From UBA3537 sp038106885 (GTDB taxonomy: Bacteria > Bacteroidota > Bacteroidia > Flavobacteriales > Flavobacteriaceae), in the NCBI GenBank assembly GCA_038106885.1, contig JAYNFX010000003.1:1-64000 (forward strand): 64,000 nucleotides of DNA, in the 5' to 3' direction. Numbering within the stretch: the first letter of the stretch is position 1; each line of letters opens with the position of its first letter. Both the position numbers and the translations under genes were made by a program. Below are positions 44,292 through 53,467 of the stretch, piece by piece. The notes beneath the pieces were generated by a model, which ran no database searches, was not told where the DNA came from, and saw only the letters and a program-made list of their open reading frames with translations.

Positions 44292-45215
44292 TTAATCTAT
44301 TATAAAATTTGTTATAATCTTGAATAAGCTTAAAGCAATTATTGTAATTATAAAAAATTCTGAAACCAAATTTGTCCTTTGATTTTGAGTAAAATTTGCG
44401 GCAATTATTGAAATTGGAAAAAAAGAAAAAAGAAAATTTTGCGGCACGCTAATATTTGAAATTAACGACATTGTAATGCAACTCAAAAAAATAGAAAGAA
44501 GAATAATATACAATGGCTTCGATGGGTTAGGTTTGATTATAGTTTCACTAAAAGTTTGTGAAATAACCCAGCCGGAAAAAAGAAACATTATAAAAAATGA
44601 AATTTTTGAATAAAAATCGGATGTAAAAATAAAATTTATGCTGATTTGAGAATAATCCAATGTCATTTCAGGAACAGAAACATCAAATAATACATCTGTC
44701 ATGATGGCTAAAAAAACTATTGAAAGAAAGCCTAAAGCCAAAATAATGAAGTGTTTAATACTATCTTTTCTCCATAAAAAAAATGTTATTAAAAAAGGAG
44801 CTATAAAAATTCCTGCCCATGGGAAGAAAAATACAGCAATACAAAGCCATATTCCAACATCAAAATATTTTTTTTTCAAATTTGACTTACTATTCAAACT
44901 TAAAATTCTTCTAAAAGCAAGAAGCATAAACATGTTAGAAATTATAATGTCTGAATTAGTTACAGAATCAGGAAACAAAAAAATGAATAGGCAAAAATAA
45001 AAAGCAGCAAAGCTATTATTCTGTGTTAAATTATTTTTCGTGATAATAAAAACAACTAAAAAGAATGAAATTATTAAACATAAAAACGTTATTGTAATTT
45101 TTAAAGTTCCTAAATTTTTAATTACATAAAATTGATTAAAAAAAATAAATGTAATTGCTAATAAAAAAAGGATATAGTGAAAAGGCCTAGATATTTTAAA
45201 AAACCTTGTTATCAT
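44292..45215 (-). CDS. DUF6427-like polytopic membrane protein
   Basis: The 307-residue protein has about nine to ten membrane helices and almost no soluble part (for example FSSLAITFIFFNQFYVIKNL-like N-terminal and LCIAVFFFPWAGIFIAPFLI middle segments). It fits the DUF6427 family, which sits beside DUF6341 and purD in flavobacteria. Function is unknown. Topology and its glycosyltransferase neighbour would suit a lipid-linked sugar or envelope role (inference). Confidence 0.75.
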   Translation of the reverse strand: MITRFFKISRPFHYILFLLAITFIFFNQFYVIKNLGTLKITITFLCLIISFFLVVFIITKNNLTQNNSFAAFYFCLFIFLFPDSVTNSDIIISNMFMLLAFRRILSLNSKSNLKKKYFDVGIWLCIAVFFFPWAGIFIAPFLITFFLWRKDSIKHFIILALGFLSIVFLAIMTDVLFDVSVPEMTLDYSQISINFIFTSDFYSKISFFIMFLFSGWVISQTFSETIIKPNPSKPLYIILLSIFLSCITMSLISNISVPQNFLFSFFPISIIAANFTQNQRTNLVSEFFIITIIALSLFKIITNFIID

Positions 45216-45236
45216 TTTATTTGTTAACTATATTTG
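45206..45236 (+). promoter_or_regulatory. Promoter of the DUF6341 gene (TTG - 20 nt - TATATTTG)
   Basis: TTG 45206-45208 and TATATTTG 45229-45236 lie 20 bases apart, matching both elements. The ATG is 63 bases downstream. The promoter overlaps the start of the divergent DUF6427 gene. Confidence 0.6.
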
Positions 45237-45244
45237 CAAAGTAA
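45237..45244 (-). promoter_or_regulatory. Near-consensus -7 box of the DUF6427 gene
   Basis: The minus strand reads TTACTTTG, one mismatch from TAnnTTTG, 21 bases before the DUF6427 ATG. It abuts the opposing TATATTTG box, giving a face-to-face promoter pair. Confidence 0.4.
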
Positions 45245-45299
45245 ATATAAGCCTATTCTAGAAATTTGTGCTTTTATGATAACCTTTTAAACCTACAAT

Positions 45300-45527
45300 A
45301 TGAAAGATTTTTTTAACGGTATTCAAGAGCTTTTCGAAACTGTTTTGTTTGTTCCATTTAACACTTTGAGGGAAACTGAGTTAGAAAATTGGTGGATATC
45401 AAACATTGTAACATGGGTTTTTCTACTGATCCTAATAGTTAGCTTTTCTTACTGGATGCTTGAGTTAAAAAAATTTAGTGACAACAACGAAGAAGATAAA
45501 AGCATAAGCTCTCACTCTTTCTTATAA
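45300..45527 (+). CDS. DUF6341-like small membrane protein
   Basis: This 75-residue protein has one strong membrane helix (NIVTWVFLLILIVSFSYWML) with an acidic, serine-rich tail (DNNEEDKSISSHSFL). The start MKDFFNGIQELFE and the tail are features of the DUF6341 family found between DUF6427 and purD in flavobacteria. Although small it is a real gene, with its own promoter. It ends in TTATAA, which is also the end of purD on the other strand. Confidence 0.82.
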   Translation: MKDFFNGIQELFETVLFVPFNTLRETELENWWISNIVTWVFLLILIVSFSYWMLELKKFSDNNEEDKSISSHSFL

Positions 45528-46793
45528 ATCAAAGCCAAGGTCCTTTCTGTAATTAATTCCCTCAAAGCTAATCTTTGAAGCGGCACAATAGGATTCCTTT
45601 AAAGCTTCTTTAAAGTTATTCCCAAAAGCTGTTATTGCCATTACACGCCCACCACATGTAACTACCTTATGTTCATTTCTCTTAGCTCCTGCATGGAAAA
45701 CAAGTGCGTTTTCCACTGAATCAAGTCCAGATATCTCCTTACCTTTTTCATAAGATTCTGGGTATCCGCCTGAGACAAGTACAACAGTTGTAGCTGACTT
45801 TGGATTAATGCTTAAGCTTATTTTGTCTAATTTTTGATCTCTAATTGCAATGAAAATTTCCATTAAATCTGTTTCAATTCTAGGCAATACCACTTCTGTT
45901 TCAGGATCTCCCATGCGAACATTATACTCGATTACCTTAGGTTCATTGTTGACTATAATTAATCCAATAAAAATAAATCCTTTATATGGAAGTAGGTCTT
46001 TTTTTAGACCATTAATTGTTGGCTTGATTATACGCGATTCAATTTTTGATAATAAAGCATCGTCAACAAAAGGAACTGGAGATATCGCTCCCATCCCTCC
46101 GGTATTTAAGCCTGTATCTCCTTCACCGATTCTTTTGTAATCTTTTGCTGTTGGAAGAACTTTATAATTCTTGCCGTCAGAAAGAACAAAACAACTTAAT
46201 TCAATTCCGTCTAAAAACTCTTCAATTACAACTTTTTCACTGGCGGTACCAAACTTTGAGCCTATTAACATTTGATTAAGCTCTAGCTTGGCCTCGTCAA
46301 GGTTATCAATTATTAAAACACCCTTACCAGCGGCTAATCCATCTGCTTTCAAAACATAGGGCGGAGATAAACTATCCAAAAATTCGTAACCTTCTTCCAA
46401 TTCTTCTCGCTTGAAGCTTTTATATGCTGCAGTAGGTATGTCATGTCTAAATAAGAATTTTTTTGCGAACTCCTTACTGCCTTCAAGTTCAGCAGCCGCT
46501 TTTTGAGGTCCAATAACTGACACATTTTGTAATAACCTGTCGTTCAAGAAAAAATCATGAATCCCATTAACCAGTGGATCTTCTGGACCAACCACTACCA
46601 TGTCTATTTTATTAAACAAAACTGCTTTTTTAATGCCCTTAAAATCATTAACGTCAATTTGTAGATTTGTAGCTATCATAGCAGTACCAGAATTCCCGGG
46701 TGCTACAAAAACCTTTTTACAAAAAGGACTTTTAGAAATTTTCCATGCAATTGTATGCTCGCGTCCGCCTGATCCTAACACTAATACATTCAT
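45522..46793 (-). CDS. purD: Phosphoribosylamine-glycine ligase
   Basis: The 423-residue ATP-grasp enzyme makes glycinamide ribonucleotide in purine synthesis. Typical motifs are VLGSGGREHTIAWK, VVVGPEDPLVNGI, VLKADGLAAGKGVLI, NTGGMGAISPVP and VIEYNVRMGDPETEVVLPRI. The length is normal. It is 3 bases downstream of the sugar-transferase gene of the polysaccharide locus, so it may be read from that message. Confidence 0.97.
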   Translation of the reverse strand: MNVLVLGSGGREHTIAWKISKSPFCKKVFVAPGNSGTAMIATNLQIDVNDFKGIKKAVLFNKIDMVVVGPEDPLVNGIHDFFLNDRLLQNVSVIGPQKAAAELEGSKEFAKKFLFRHDIPTAAYKSFKREELEEGYEFLDSLSPPYVLKADGLAAGKGVLIIDNLDEAKLELNQMLIGSKFGTASEKVVIEEFLDGIELSCFVLSDGKNYKVLPTAKDYKRIGEGDTGLNTGGMGAISPVPFVDDALLSKIESRIIKPTINGLKKDLLPYKGFIFIGLIIVNNEPKVIEYNVRMGDPETEVVLPRIETDLMEIFIAIRDQKLDKISLSINPKSATTVVLVSGGYPESYEKGKEISGLDSVENALVFHAGAKRNEHKVVTCGGRVMAITAFGNNFKEALKESYCAASKISFEGINYRKDLGFDL

Positions 46794-46796
46794 ATC

Positions 46797-48155
46797 TCAA
46801 TAAGCTTTTTCATCGCCTTGAATGGCTCTAATTATTGTTTTAATTATAATCTTAATATCCAAAAATAAAGACCAATTCTCTATATAAAATATATCAAACT
46901 TTACTCTACCTATTATGTCTTTGTCTGATTCAACTTCTCCTCGAAATCCACTTATTTGAGCTAAGCCCGTGATTCCTGGTTTAACAAAATGTCTAACCAT
47001 AAACTTATCTACTTTATTAGCATAGAGGTCAGTATGGCTAAGCATGTGAGGACGCGGCCCTACAACGGACATATCTCCGACTAAAACATTTAAAAATTGA
47101 GGCAGCTCGTCAATACTAGTTTTTCTCATAAATCTACCTATTCTTGTAATTCTTTCATCCTCTTTTGAGACCTGAATCAAGTCAGCTTTATCGTTAATAA
47201 TCATCGATCTGAATTTTATACAACTAAAAGATTTGTAATTATATCCATTTCTTAACTGCTTAAAAAATATAGGGCCCTTAGATTCAATTTTTATTAAAAA
47301 AGCCAATATCGGGGTTAACCATGACATTACAAATAAAATTACCATAATTGAAAATAGAATATCAAAAAGACGTTTAATAACTAAATTTATTGAGTCATCT
47401 AAAGGAATTGTTCTAAATTCTAATACTGGGACCAATCCATAAAAATCTCTTTTTAAGTCCTGATTCAAAACTGTATTTTGTTCAGGAATAAACTTAACCA
47501 CCTTTAAGTTATTATCCGCAAATTTGGTAATTGATTTAATATCTTGCTCTTTGATTTCTGAAAGAGAACAATAAATTTCGTCAACTTCCTCTTTTTTTAT
47601 GTAATTAAATAAAGCAACTAAATCAAGTGGTTTTGTTTTGCTCAAGGGAAATGTTTTTGTATTGACAAACCCTGCCTCTGGAGTATCTTCAAAAAACTTT
47701 TGAACATCTCTAGCCTGTTTATTTTCTCCTATAATTATTGTTTTACGGAAATTACCTTTAAAATAAGCTCTATATCTTTTCAAGAAAAAAAATAGAGAAT
47801 ACTTGCATAAAGAGATAAAAACAAATGAAAAAAGAACGTAATTACAAACTAAAAATGGACTTAAATTAAATTGAGGAAAAATCCCCGCGTAAGCAAACAT
47901 GAATAAGGAAAAAAACAGAATTTGCCGAACTAGTAAAGTAAAAACTCTAATTACACTAGAATAACGATATACCTCATAAAATTTTGAAATAAAAGCAGTT
48001 ATTATCCATCCTAAGGAAATAATAACAGTAAATTCTTGAAATGGGATGTTGTTGAAAAACCAATAAACTCCAATAAAAATGATGATGCTTAAATCTACAG
48101 TATAAGAAATTGGCTTAATTGCCCAAGAATAACGACCTTGTCTAAAATTACTCAC
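46797..48155 (-). CDS. Undecaprenyl-phosphate sugar phosphotransferase (WcaJ/WbaP type)
   Basis: The 452-residue protein starts polysaccharide synthesis by moving a sugar-1-phosphate to the lipid carrier. Four to five N-terminal membrane helices precede a CoA-binding-like loop domain, then another hydrophobic segment (about 265-290), and the C-terminal bacterial sugar-transferase domain with KQLRNGYNYKSFSCIKFRSM, RKTSIDELPQFLNVL and GDMSVVGPRPHM. The start codon is GTG. It is 0 bases from the UXS-like gene. Confidence 0.93.
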   Translation of the reverse strand: MSNFRQGRYSWAIKPISYTVDLSIIIFIGVYWFFNNIPFQEFTVIISLGWIITAFISKFYEVYRYSSVIRVFTLLVRQILFFSLFMFAYAGIFPQFNLSPFLVCNYVLFSFVFISLCKYSLFFFLKRYRAYFKGNFRKTIIIGENKQARDVQKFFEDTPEAGFVNTKTFPLSKTKPLDLVALFNYIKKEEVDEIYCSLSEIKEQDIKSITKFADNNLKVVKFIPEQNTVLNQDLKRDFYGLVPVLEFRTIPLDDSINLVIKRLFDILFSIMVILFVMSWLTPILAFLIKIESKGPIFFKQLRNGYNYKSFSCIKFRSMIINDKADLIQVSKEDERITRIGRFMRKTSIDELPQFLNVLVGDMSVVGPRPHMLSHTDLYANKVDKFMVRHFVKPGITGLAQISGFRGEVESDKDIIGRVKFDIFYIENWSLFLDIKIIIKTIIRAIQGDEKAY

Positions 48156-49145
48156 CTAAGTTTTAATGTGTTTTGAAAAATTTTTATGTTCAACTTTTAA
48201 GAGTTTTGATTTTGGAATAGATTTAAAATATTTAACTGTTTCTAGCAACCCTTTCTGTCTATTAATTTTTGGGGACCAATTTAATATTTTTTTAGCTAAA
48301 CTAATATCTGGTTGTCGTCTTTTTGGATCTCCTTCTGGTAATGGTAAGAAATCAATTTTTTGGTTTATTTTATTAAAATTTAATACTTCTTTTGCAAAAT
48401 CTAAAACAGTAATTTCGTCTGGGTTACCAAGGTTAACTGGATAGCTATAATCACTAAATAATAATCGATAAATACCTTCAATCAAGTCATCTACATAACA
48501 AAATGATCTTGTTTGTGATCCATCACCAAAAACTGTAAGATTTTCACCCCTAATAAGTTGACCAATGAATGCTGGTATTACACGTCCGTCATTCACCCGC
48601 ATCCTTGGACCATATGTGTTAAATATTCTAGCAATTCTTACTTGTAACCCATGAAAACGATGATATGCCATTGTTAGCGATTCTTGAAAACGTTTGGCCT
48701 CATCGTAAACTCCTCTTGGGCTTATAGAACTTACATTTCCAAAATAATCCTCTTTTTGTGGATGAATTTTAGGATCGCCATATATCTCTGAAGTAGACGC
48801 AATCAAAATTCTAGCATTTTTTGATTTTGCGAGACCCAATAAATTATGAGTTCCTAGCGAACTTACCTTTAGTGTTTGAATTGGAATTTTCAAATAATCA
48901 ATAGGGCTGGCTGGGGAAGCAAAATGTAATATAAAATCAATTTCTTGGTCTAATCTTATGTGTTTTGTAACATCATGTTCAATAAAATTAAACTTTGGAT
49001 TAGAAAGCAGGTGGCTAATGTTATCTATATCACCCGTAATAAAATTATCCATACCAATTACATGAAATCCATCTTTGATAAAGCGATCACATAAGTGTGA
49101 GCCAAGAAAACCAGCAGCTCCTGTAATTAAAATATTTTTTAGCAT
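48156..49145 (-). CDS. UDP-glucuronic acid decarboxylase (UDP-xylose synthase) type SDR
   Basis: The 329-residue extended short-chain dehydrogenase has the NAD-binding motif GAAGFLGSHLCDRF at the N terminus, the active-site Tyr-x-x-x-Lys in YDEAKRF and the RIFNTYGPRMRVNDGRVIP segment typical of UXS. It probably turns UDP-glucuronate into UDP-xylose for the polysaccharide. The last 15 residues are basic. It adjoins the initiating transferase gene. Confidence 0.88.
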   Translation of the reverse strand: MLKNILITGAAGFLGSHLCDRFIKDGFHVIGMDNFITGDIDNISHLLSNPKFNFIEHDVTKHIRLDQEIDFILHFASPASPIDYLKIPIQTLKVSSLGTHNLLGLAKSKNARILIASTSEIYGDPKIHPQKEDYFGNVSSISPRGVYDEAKRFQESLTMAYHRFHGLQVRIARIFNTYGPRMRVNDGRVIPAFIGQLIRGENLTVFGDGSQTRSFCYVDDLIEGIYRLLFSDYSYPVNLGNPDEITVLDFAKEVLNFNKINQKIDFLPLPEGDPKRRQPDISLAKKILNWSPKINRQKGLLETVKYFKSIPKSKLLKVEHKNFSKHIKT

Positions 49146-49205
49146 ATAATTCTCAAATATAATTAGTTTGATTATTATGAGTAATCTAAAGATCAGAAAC
49201 TTTAA

Positions 49206-50405
49206 TCACAATAAATCAATTTTTTCCAGAAATCTACTTAAAACATTATTTTTAGAAAAATTAGCAACAACGTAATCATTGGCTGATCTTCCCATTTCCA
49301 ACATTTTAATAGGATCTTCAATTAAATTATCTAGTTCAGCTATTACCTGATCCGAATAACAATTAAAAAACATCCCTGGGCAACAAGAATTAAATATGGT
49401 CTTTATCTCAGAATTGTCATTACCAATTATTAAAGACGGCTTTGAGCTTGCCATCATTCCCAAAACTTTTGATGGCATAACAGCATCCATTACATCTGCC
49501 TTTTGAAACAAGATGTGAATATCTGCGCTTCTCAATAAACTTGACAACTCATTTAATGGAACTGGAGGAAAATACTTTACGTGAGAAAACGATTTGATGT
49601 TGTCCAGTAACCAATTCTTCTTTGCTCCATCTCCTACAACAGTAATATCATACTTTTTTGAGGATGTTTTTTTACAAAATTTTAAAAAAGTCTCCCAGTC
49701 TTGTTTCTCTCCAATATTACCTGAATACAATACTTTAACTTTTTTAGTCTCTAAATATCTGTGGGTAGTAAACTTAATTTCTTTCTCATTATCAATCCAG
49801 TTCGGTAAAAAAAAAGATTCAGAATCAGATTTCTGCTTTAGAATCTCTTTCATTCCTTGGCTTATTGTGCTTGCGATATCTGCACTGTTCAATAGCATCT
49901 TTTCAAGATACATTAAAATTTTATGTAATAGGCTGTTTTTTGAGTTTAAACCAGATTGCTTAGCAATATCAAATTCAAAGTCTTGTACGTGTACCCATAG
50001 TTTGGATCGGTAACGAATCTTTAAAATTAACCCCAATAGAATTGAAGTTGTAAATGGAACTATAGATATTATTAAGTCGGGGCTTTTTTTAACTTTAAAT
50101 AGATTAATGAAATTACCAAAAGTAAAAGAGATAAGGTGAACAATCCTTTTAAAAAATGTTGGGTTTTTTGGCACATATTGCTTACTCCTCAAAACTCTAA
50201 CTCCATTGATTTCTTCCTCAAATAAATAAGGCTTTGTTTTATATTCTCTTTTAATTTCCCATGCTGGGTAATAAGGAAACCCAGTGATAACTGTAACGTT
50301 GTGTCCTTTCGATACAAGCGCCTCTACTTTTTGTGTAGTATATAAGCCTATTGCGCTATCCTCCGGGTAATAATTAATCCCAATTACTATAATATTTTTA
50401 GCCAA
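49206..50405 (-). CDS. Glycosyltransferase family 4 (WbuB-like)
   Basis: The 399-residue protein resembles WbuB-type transferases: VIGINYYPEDSAIGLYTTQKV at the N terminus, the DFEFDIAKQSGL region and a C-terminal GT4 domain with KVLYSGNIGEKQDW and DAVMPSKVLGMMASSKP, the latter being the donor-binding stretch. It adds a sugar from a nucleotide donor to the growing lipid-linked unit. It starts 1 base after the acetyltransferase stop. Confidence 0.9.
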   Translation of the reverse strand: MAKNIIVIGINYYPEDSAIGLYTTQKVEALVSKGHNVTVITGFPYYPAWEIKREYKTKPYLFEEEINGVRVLRSKQYVPKNPTFFKRIVHLISFTFGNFINLFKVKKSPDLIISIVPFTTSILLGLILKIRYRSKLWVHVQDFEFDIAKQSGLNSKNSLLHKILMYLEKMLLNSADIASTISQGMKEILKQKSDSESFFLPNWIDNEKEIKFTTHRYLETKKVKVLYSGNIGEKQDWETFLKFCKKTSSKKYDITVVGDGAKKNWLLDNIKSFSHVKYFPPVPLNELSSLLRSADIHILFQKADVMDAVMPSKVLGMMASSKPSLIIGNDNSEIKTIFNSCCPGMFFNCYSDQVIAELDNLIEDPIKMLEMGRSANDYVVANFSKNNVLSRFLEKIDLL

Positions 50406-50406
50406 A

Positions 50407-50946
50407 TCACCTTTCTTTTAAATATTTTGCAGGGCTACCAATATATACTTTTTTTGGATCTAAATTGGTGAATACAGAGCTTCTAGCGCCTACAACGCAA
50501 GAATTATCTATTGAAATACCTGGCGCAACATAAACATCTGTCGCAAGCCAACACTCTGAACCAATCGTGATTTTTTTTGAATAAATAGGGAAAGACGGGT
50601 CATCATATTTATGAGATGCTGTACATAAATAACACCTTTGCGAAATTACTGTGTTATTTCCAATTTCAATTTCTCCTAATGAGTAAAGTACTGCGTTGTC
50701 ACCAATCCAGCTATACTCTCCAATGCTCACTTTCCAGGGATAAGTGATCTTTGCAGAAGGTCTGATCAAAACATTTTTTCCAATTTTTGCGCCAAACAAT
50801 CTTAATAAAATTCTTCGCCAGGCAAACATAAATTGAGGGGAAGTCTTGAAAAACAATGAATAAACAATAAACCAAAGCTGTACAATAAAAGCAGAACGCC
50901 CTCTAAAATTGGTAGGTGTCTTATATGTTTTTAAATTTTGAATCAA
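50407..50946 (-). CDS. WcaF-like hexapeptide O-acetyltransferase
   Basis: The 179-residue protein has a C-terminal left-handed beta-helix of hexapeptide repeats (IGKNVLIRPSAKI, WIGDNAVLYSLGEIEIGNN, GSECWLATDVYVAPGISI) and an active-site histidine in TASHKYDDP. It is like WcaF of colanic-acid loci and probably O-acetylates a sugar of the polymer. A 133-base gap with a perfect palindrome separates it from the upstream glycosyltransferase gene. Confidence 0.9.
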   Translation of the reverse strand: MIQNLKTYKTPTNFRGRSAFIVQLWFIVYSLFFKTSPQFMFAWRRILLRLFGAKIGKNVLIRPSAKITYPWKVSIGEYSWIGDNAVLYSLGEIEIGNNTVISQRCYLCTASHKYDDPSFPIYSKKITIGSECWLATDVYVAPGISIDNSCVVGARSSVFTNLDPKKVYIGSPAKYLKER

Positions 50947-50985
50947 TTGTGTAAATATAATTTAAGTATCGAGTGTCTGCGAATA

Positions 50986-51009
50986 TATAAAATAGATATC
51001 TATTTTATA
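50986..51009. repeat. Perfect 24-bp palindrome inside the polysaccharide locus
   Basis: The arms TATAAAATAGAT and ATCTATTTTATA are joined without a spacer. It lies in the 50947-51079 gap, 40 bases before the acetyltransferase start. It holds no GC-rich stem or T run and so is not a usual terminator. A protein-binding site is a possible role. Confidence 0.85.
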
Positions 51010-51079
51010 ACTCTAGTTATTTAGATTTATTGTGAGATTGAAACAAAGGGTGTCTAAAGAGTAGACTTAAAATATCAAT

Positions 51080-52174
51080 TTATTTTTCATTAAATATCTT
51101 AAGAATTCCAGAAGTAAAGCCATCTTCTGAAAATTTCTTTCTTGCGTACTGTAAGTTTTTTAGGCTTATTGACTCTAACTGATTCATTGATTTTGATAAC
51201 TCTAAAAGCCCCTTAAACAGGCTCTTACTATCCCTCTTTTGTACAAACAAGCTGTTTTTTTTACTACATATGTCTGGAATTCCTGCATGATTAGTAGTAA
51301 CAATAAAATTACCAAACCCCATAGCTTCTATTATTGATATTGGTTGACCTTCCATAGGATAATAAGTAGGAAGACAAAACACATTGCCCCAACTTAAAAG
51401 CTCTGTTTTTAATTTGCCACTAACAACACCTAAATATTCTGTGTTGTCCAAAATATTTATTTTTTCTAAAAGATCATTTTGGTCGTCTGGGATACTCCCT
51501 GCAATTTTGGCCTCAAACGGAATCTCGGCTGAAATTAAGGCATCCAATGCGTCCAAAAATTCAAAAATCCCCTTTTCTGGAATTAGATTACTCATAAAAA
51601 AAAGTCTTAGTTTAGAAAAATCCTTTTTTTCAAAGACCTTGTTTTGAGGAATAATTAATGATTCTTGAACGAAATTATGCTGGATGAAAATCCTGGATTC
51701 TTCTAAAAAAGGCTCTAGTAATGGCTTTAGAGATTTTGATAAAACAATACCTTTTGAAAAAGCCTTTAAAATGGGTTTAATTATGATCTTTTTTAATAAC
51801 CCCATTTGATTGTACGAATCCTCTAAATAACCTCCTTTTACGTGTACTACTGAAGTTTTTCTTAGAACTTTTGCAAATAATACAAATGGGGCATATTTTA
51901 ATACTCCAAAAAATGTTTGCCCGATTGTACAATAAATAATATCAGCAAAAAAAACTTTATATAAACTAAAATAGTTTTTTAAAAAAGATAACTTTTTAAA
52001 ATTCCAAGATCCTTGTGCAGACTGAACATTTGACCCTGAAGAAGCATCTATCCTGGACACTTTAATTCCTCTAGATTTTATGCCTTTTTCTAGAACTAAG
52101 TTTGATAAACTTACTCCAAACAAAGGCTCTGGAAAGGGCCCAATTATTAAAATGCGTTTGTTTTTAATAGGCAT
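51080..52174 (-). CDS. Glycosyltransferase family 4
   Basis: The 364-residue protein has a Rossmann-type N-terminal half (RILIIGPFPEPLFGVSLSNL) and the GT4 C-terminal half with RLFFMSNLIPEKGIFEFLDAL and PTYYPMEGQPISIIEAMGFG (donor-binding EGQP and E-A-M-G). It is probably cytoplasmic and adds one sugar to the repeat unit. The specific donor is unknown. It follows the Wzx-like gene by 9 bases. Confidence 0.9.
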   Translation of the reverse strand: MPIKNKRILIIGPFPEPLFGVSLSNLVLEKGIKSRGIKVSRIDASSGSNVQSAQGSWNFKKLSFLKNYFSLYKVFFADIIYCTIGQTFFGVLKYAPFVLFAKVLRKTSVVHVKGGYLEDSYNQMGLLKKIIIKPILKAFSKGIVLSKSLKPLLEPFLEESRIFIQHNFVQESLIIPQNKVFEKKDFSKLRLFFMSNLIPEKGIFEFLDALDALISAEIPFEAKIAGSIPDDQNDLLEKINILDNTEYLGVVSGKLKTELLSWGNVFCLPTYYPMEGQPISIIEAMGFGNFIVTTNHAGIPDICSKKNSLFVQKRDSKSLFKGLLELSKSMNQLESISLKNLQYARKKFSEDGFTSGILKIFNEK

Positions 52175-52183
52175 AAGTCGAAA

Positions 52184-53467
52184 CTATTGAATTGGTGTTG
52201 TGTTGATCTTTAATTTATTATAAACGATTCTAGATGCGCAAAGTTGAAATAAAATATTCGAAATTGAAAACCCAATTGCCATTCCCAATGCCCCAAGTTT
52301 AAAACTTAATGAAACCCCTATTAATAACCCGATTCCGATTAAAATAAAGTATGGTTTTATGTAATAATTAGCAAGACCGGACATTTCAATAACGCTATCA
52401 GCCTGTCCAAAAAAAGAAGAAATAAAATACCCCGTACTAATAACTATAACAATCGGGTAGGAGTAGATAAATTCCGGTCCAAAAAGAGCTAAAATATCTC
52501 TACCAAAAATTAGTAATAATGATAAAATAATTACACTTGAAAAGAAACCAACGAAAGACGATCTTTTTACGTGTTTTGAAAGACTTGTTTTATCATTAAA
52601 AGATCTTGCAATAACTGGGGCATAAGTGGCTTTTAAAGCTTCAATAGCAATCATCATTAGCATTGCGACTTTTAGACCAATGTCATACTTCGCAACTTGA
52701 TCTGGAGGACATATTAAGGACAGAAAAAAGCGGTCGCCCCATAAAAAAAGAACCGTCACATAAGATTTTAACATAAGAGGTTTGTTATATGACGAAAAAC
52801 TAAGAGGTATTGCCTCGCTACTATTCTTATTCAATGAGAATTCTTTTTTAGTCCAAAAAATTGAAAATATAAAAAGTATACTTATAGCTACAAAATGAGA
52901 TGTATAAATTACACCAACTGAAACTTCATTAAATACAAAATACAAAACACATAGAACACATAAGCTTAAGAAAATTCTGCCCGTAATATTTAAAAAAGCA
53001 TATTTAATGATACTTGATATAGCTCTTAATTTAGATGAATTTAGGTGAATCATAACCATAACTGGTATAGAAAGAATAATCATTGTTATCCCGTACTTTG
53101 TCCCTGGGAAAAAATTGGAAAACTGGAAAACTACAATCAATATAAGAGCAATTATTATTGATATATAAAAAACTTTACGCTCAAGCTTTTGAATCCATAT
53201 TGGAACACCGATAGACTTAAAATCAGAGAATATCTTAACAAAGTGCACATCTATACCAAACTTAAGTAATACGCAAAGAATCATTAAAATTGATAGTGCT
53301 TCGACAAAAATACCATAATCTTGAGACGAGAAAAGCTTTATTAGAAGCAAAGAAAATATATAATTAGAAATGACCGACAAGCCTCTCATTGCAATGAACC
53401 CAATTGTTTTTCTTTGGTTTACATCGTTTACCAAACGCATCACTTTGACTAAAATCTTATTTAGCAT
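52184..53467 (-). CDS. Wzx-like polysaccharide flippase
   Basis: The 427-residue protein has about twelve membrane helices and the polysaccharide-transporter pattern, including GFIAMRGLSVISNYIFSLLL near the start and KSYVTVLFLWGDRFFLSLI. It would flip the undecaprenyl-linked repeat unit to the periplasm. It is different from the flippase near dut. Its start overlaps the preceding ligase/polymerase gene by 11 bases. Confidence 0.88.
   Translation of the reverse strand: MLNKILVKVMRLVNDVNQRKTIGFIAMRGLSVISNYIFSLLLIKLFSSQDYGIFVEALSILMILCVLLKFGIDVHFVKIFSDFKSIGVPIWIQKLERKVFYISIIIALILIVVFQFSNFFPGTKYGITMIILSIPVMVMIHLNSSKLRAISSIIKYAFLNITGRIFLSLCVLCVLYFVFNEVSVGVIYTSHFVAISILFIFSIFWTKKEFSLNKNSSEAIPLSFSSYNKPLMLKSYVTVLFLWGDRFFLSLICPPDQVAKYDIGLKVAMLMMIAIEALKATYAPVIARSFNDKTSLSKHVKRSSFVGFFSSVIILSLLLIFGRDILALFGPEFIYSYPIVIVISTGYFISSFFGQADSVIEMSGLANYYIKPYFILIGIGLLIGVSLSFKLGALGMAIGFSISNILFQLCASRIVYNKLKINTTPIQ

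Noticed and set aside
44701..45000. Plus-strand open frame of 99 residues
   Set aside because: It is the reverse shadow of the DUF6427 membrane gene; hydrophobic helices on the minus strand give Lys-rich open frames on the plus strand.
49594..50013. Plus-strand open frame of 139 residues
   Set aside because: It lies wholly inside the WbuB-like glycosyltransferase gene on the minus strand and has no domain, promoter or start context.
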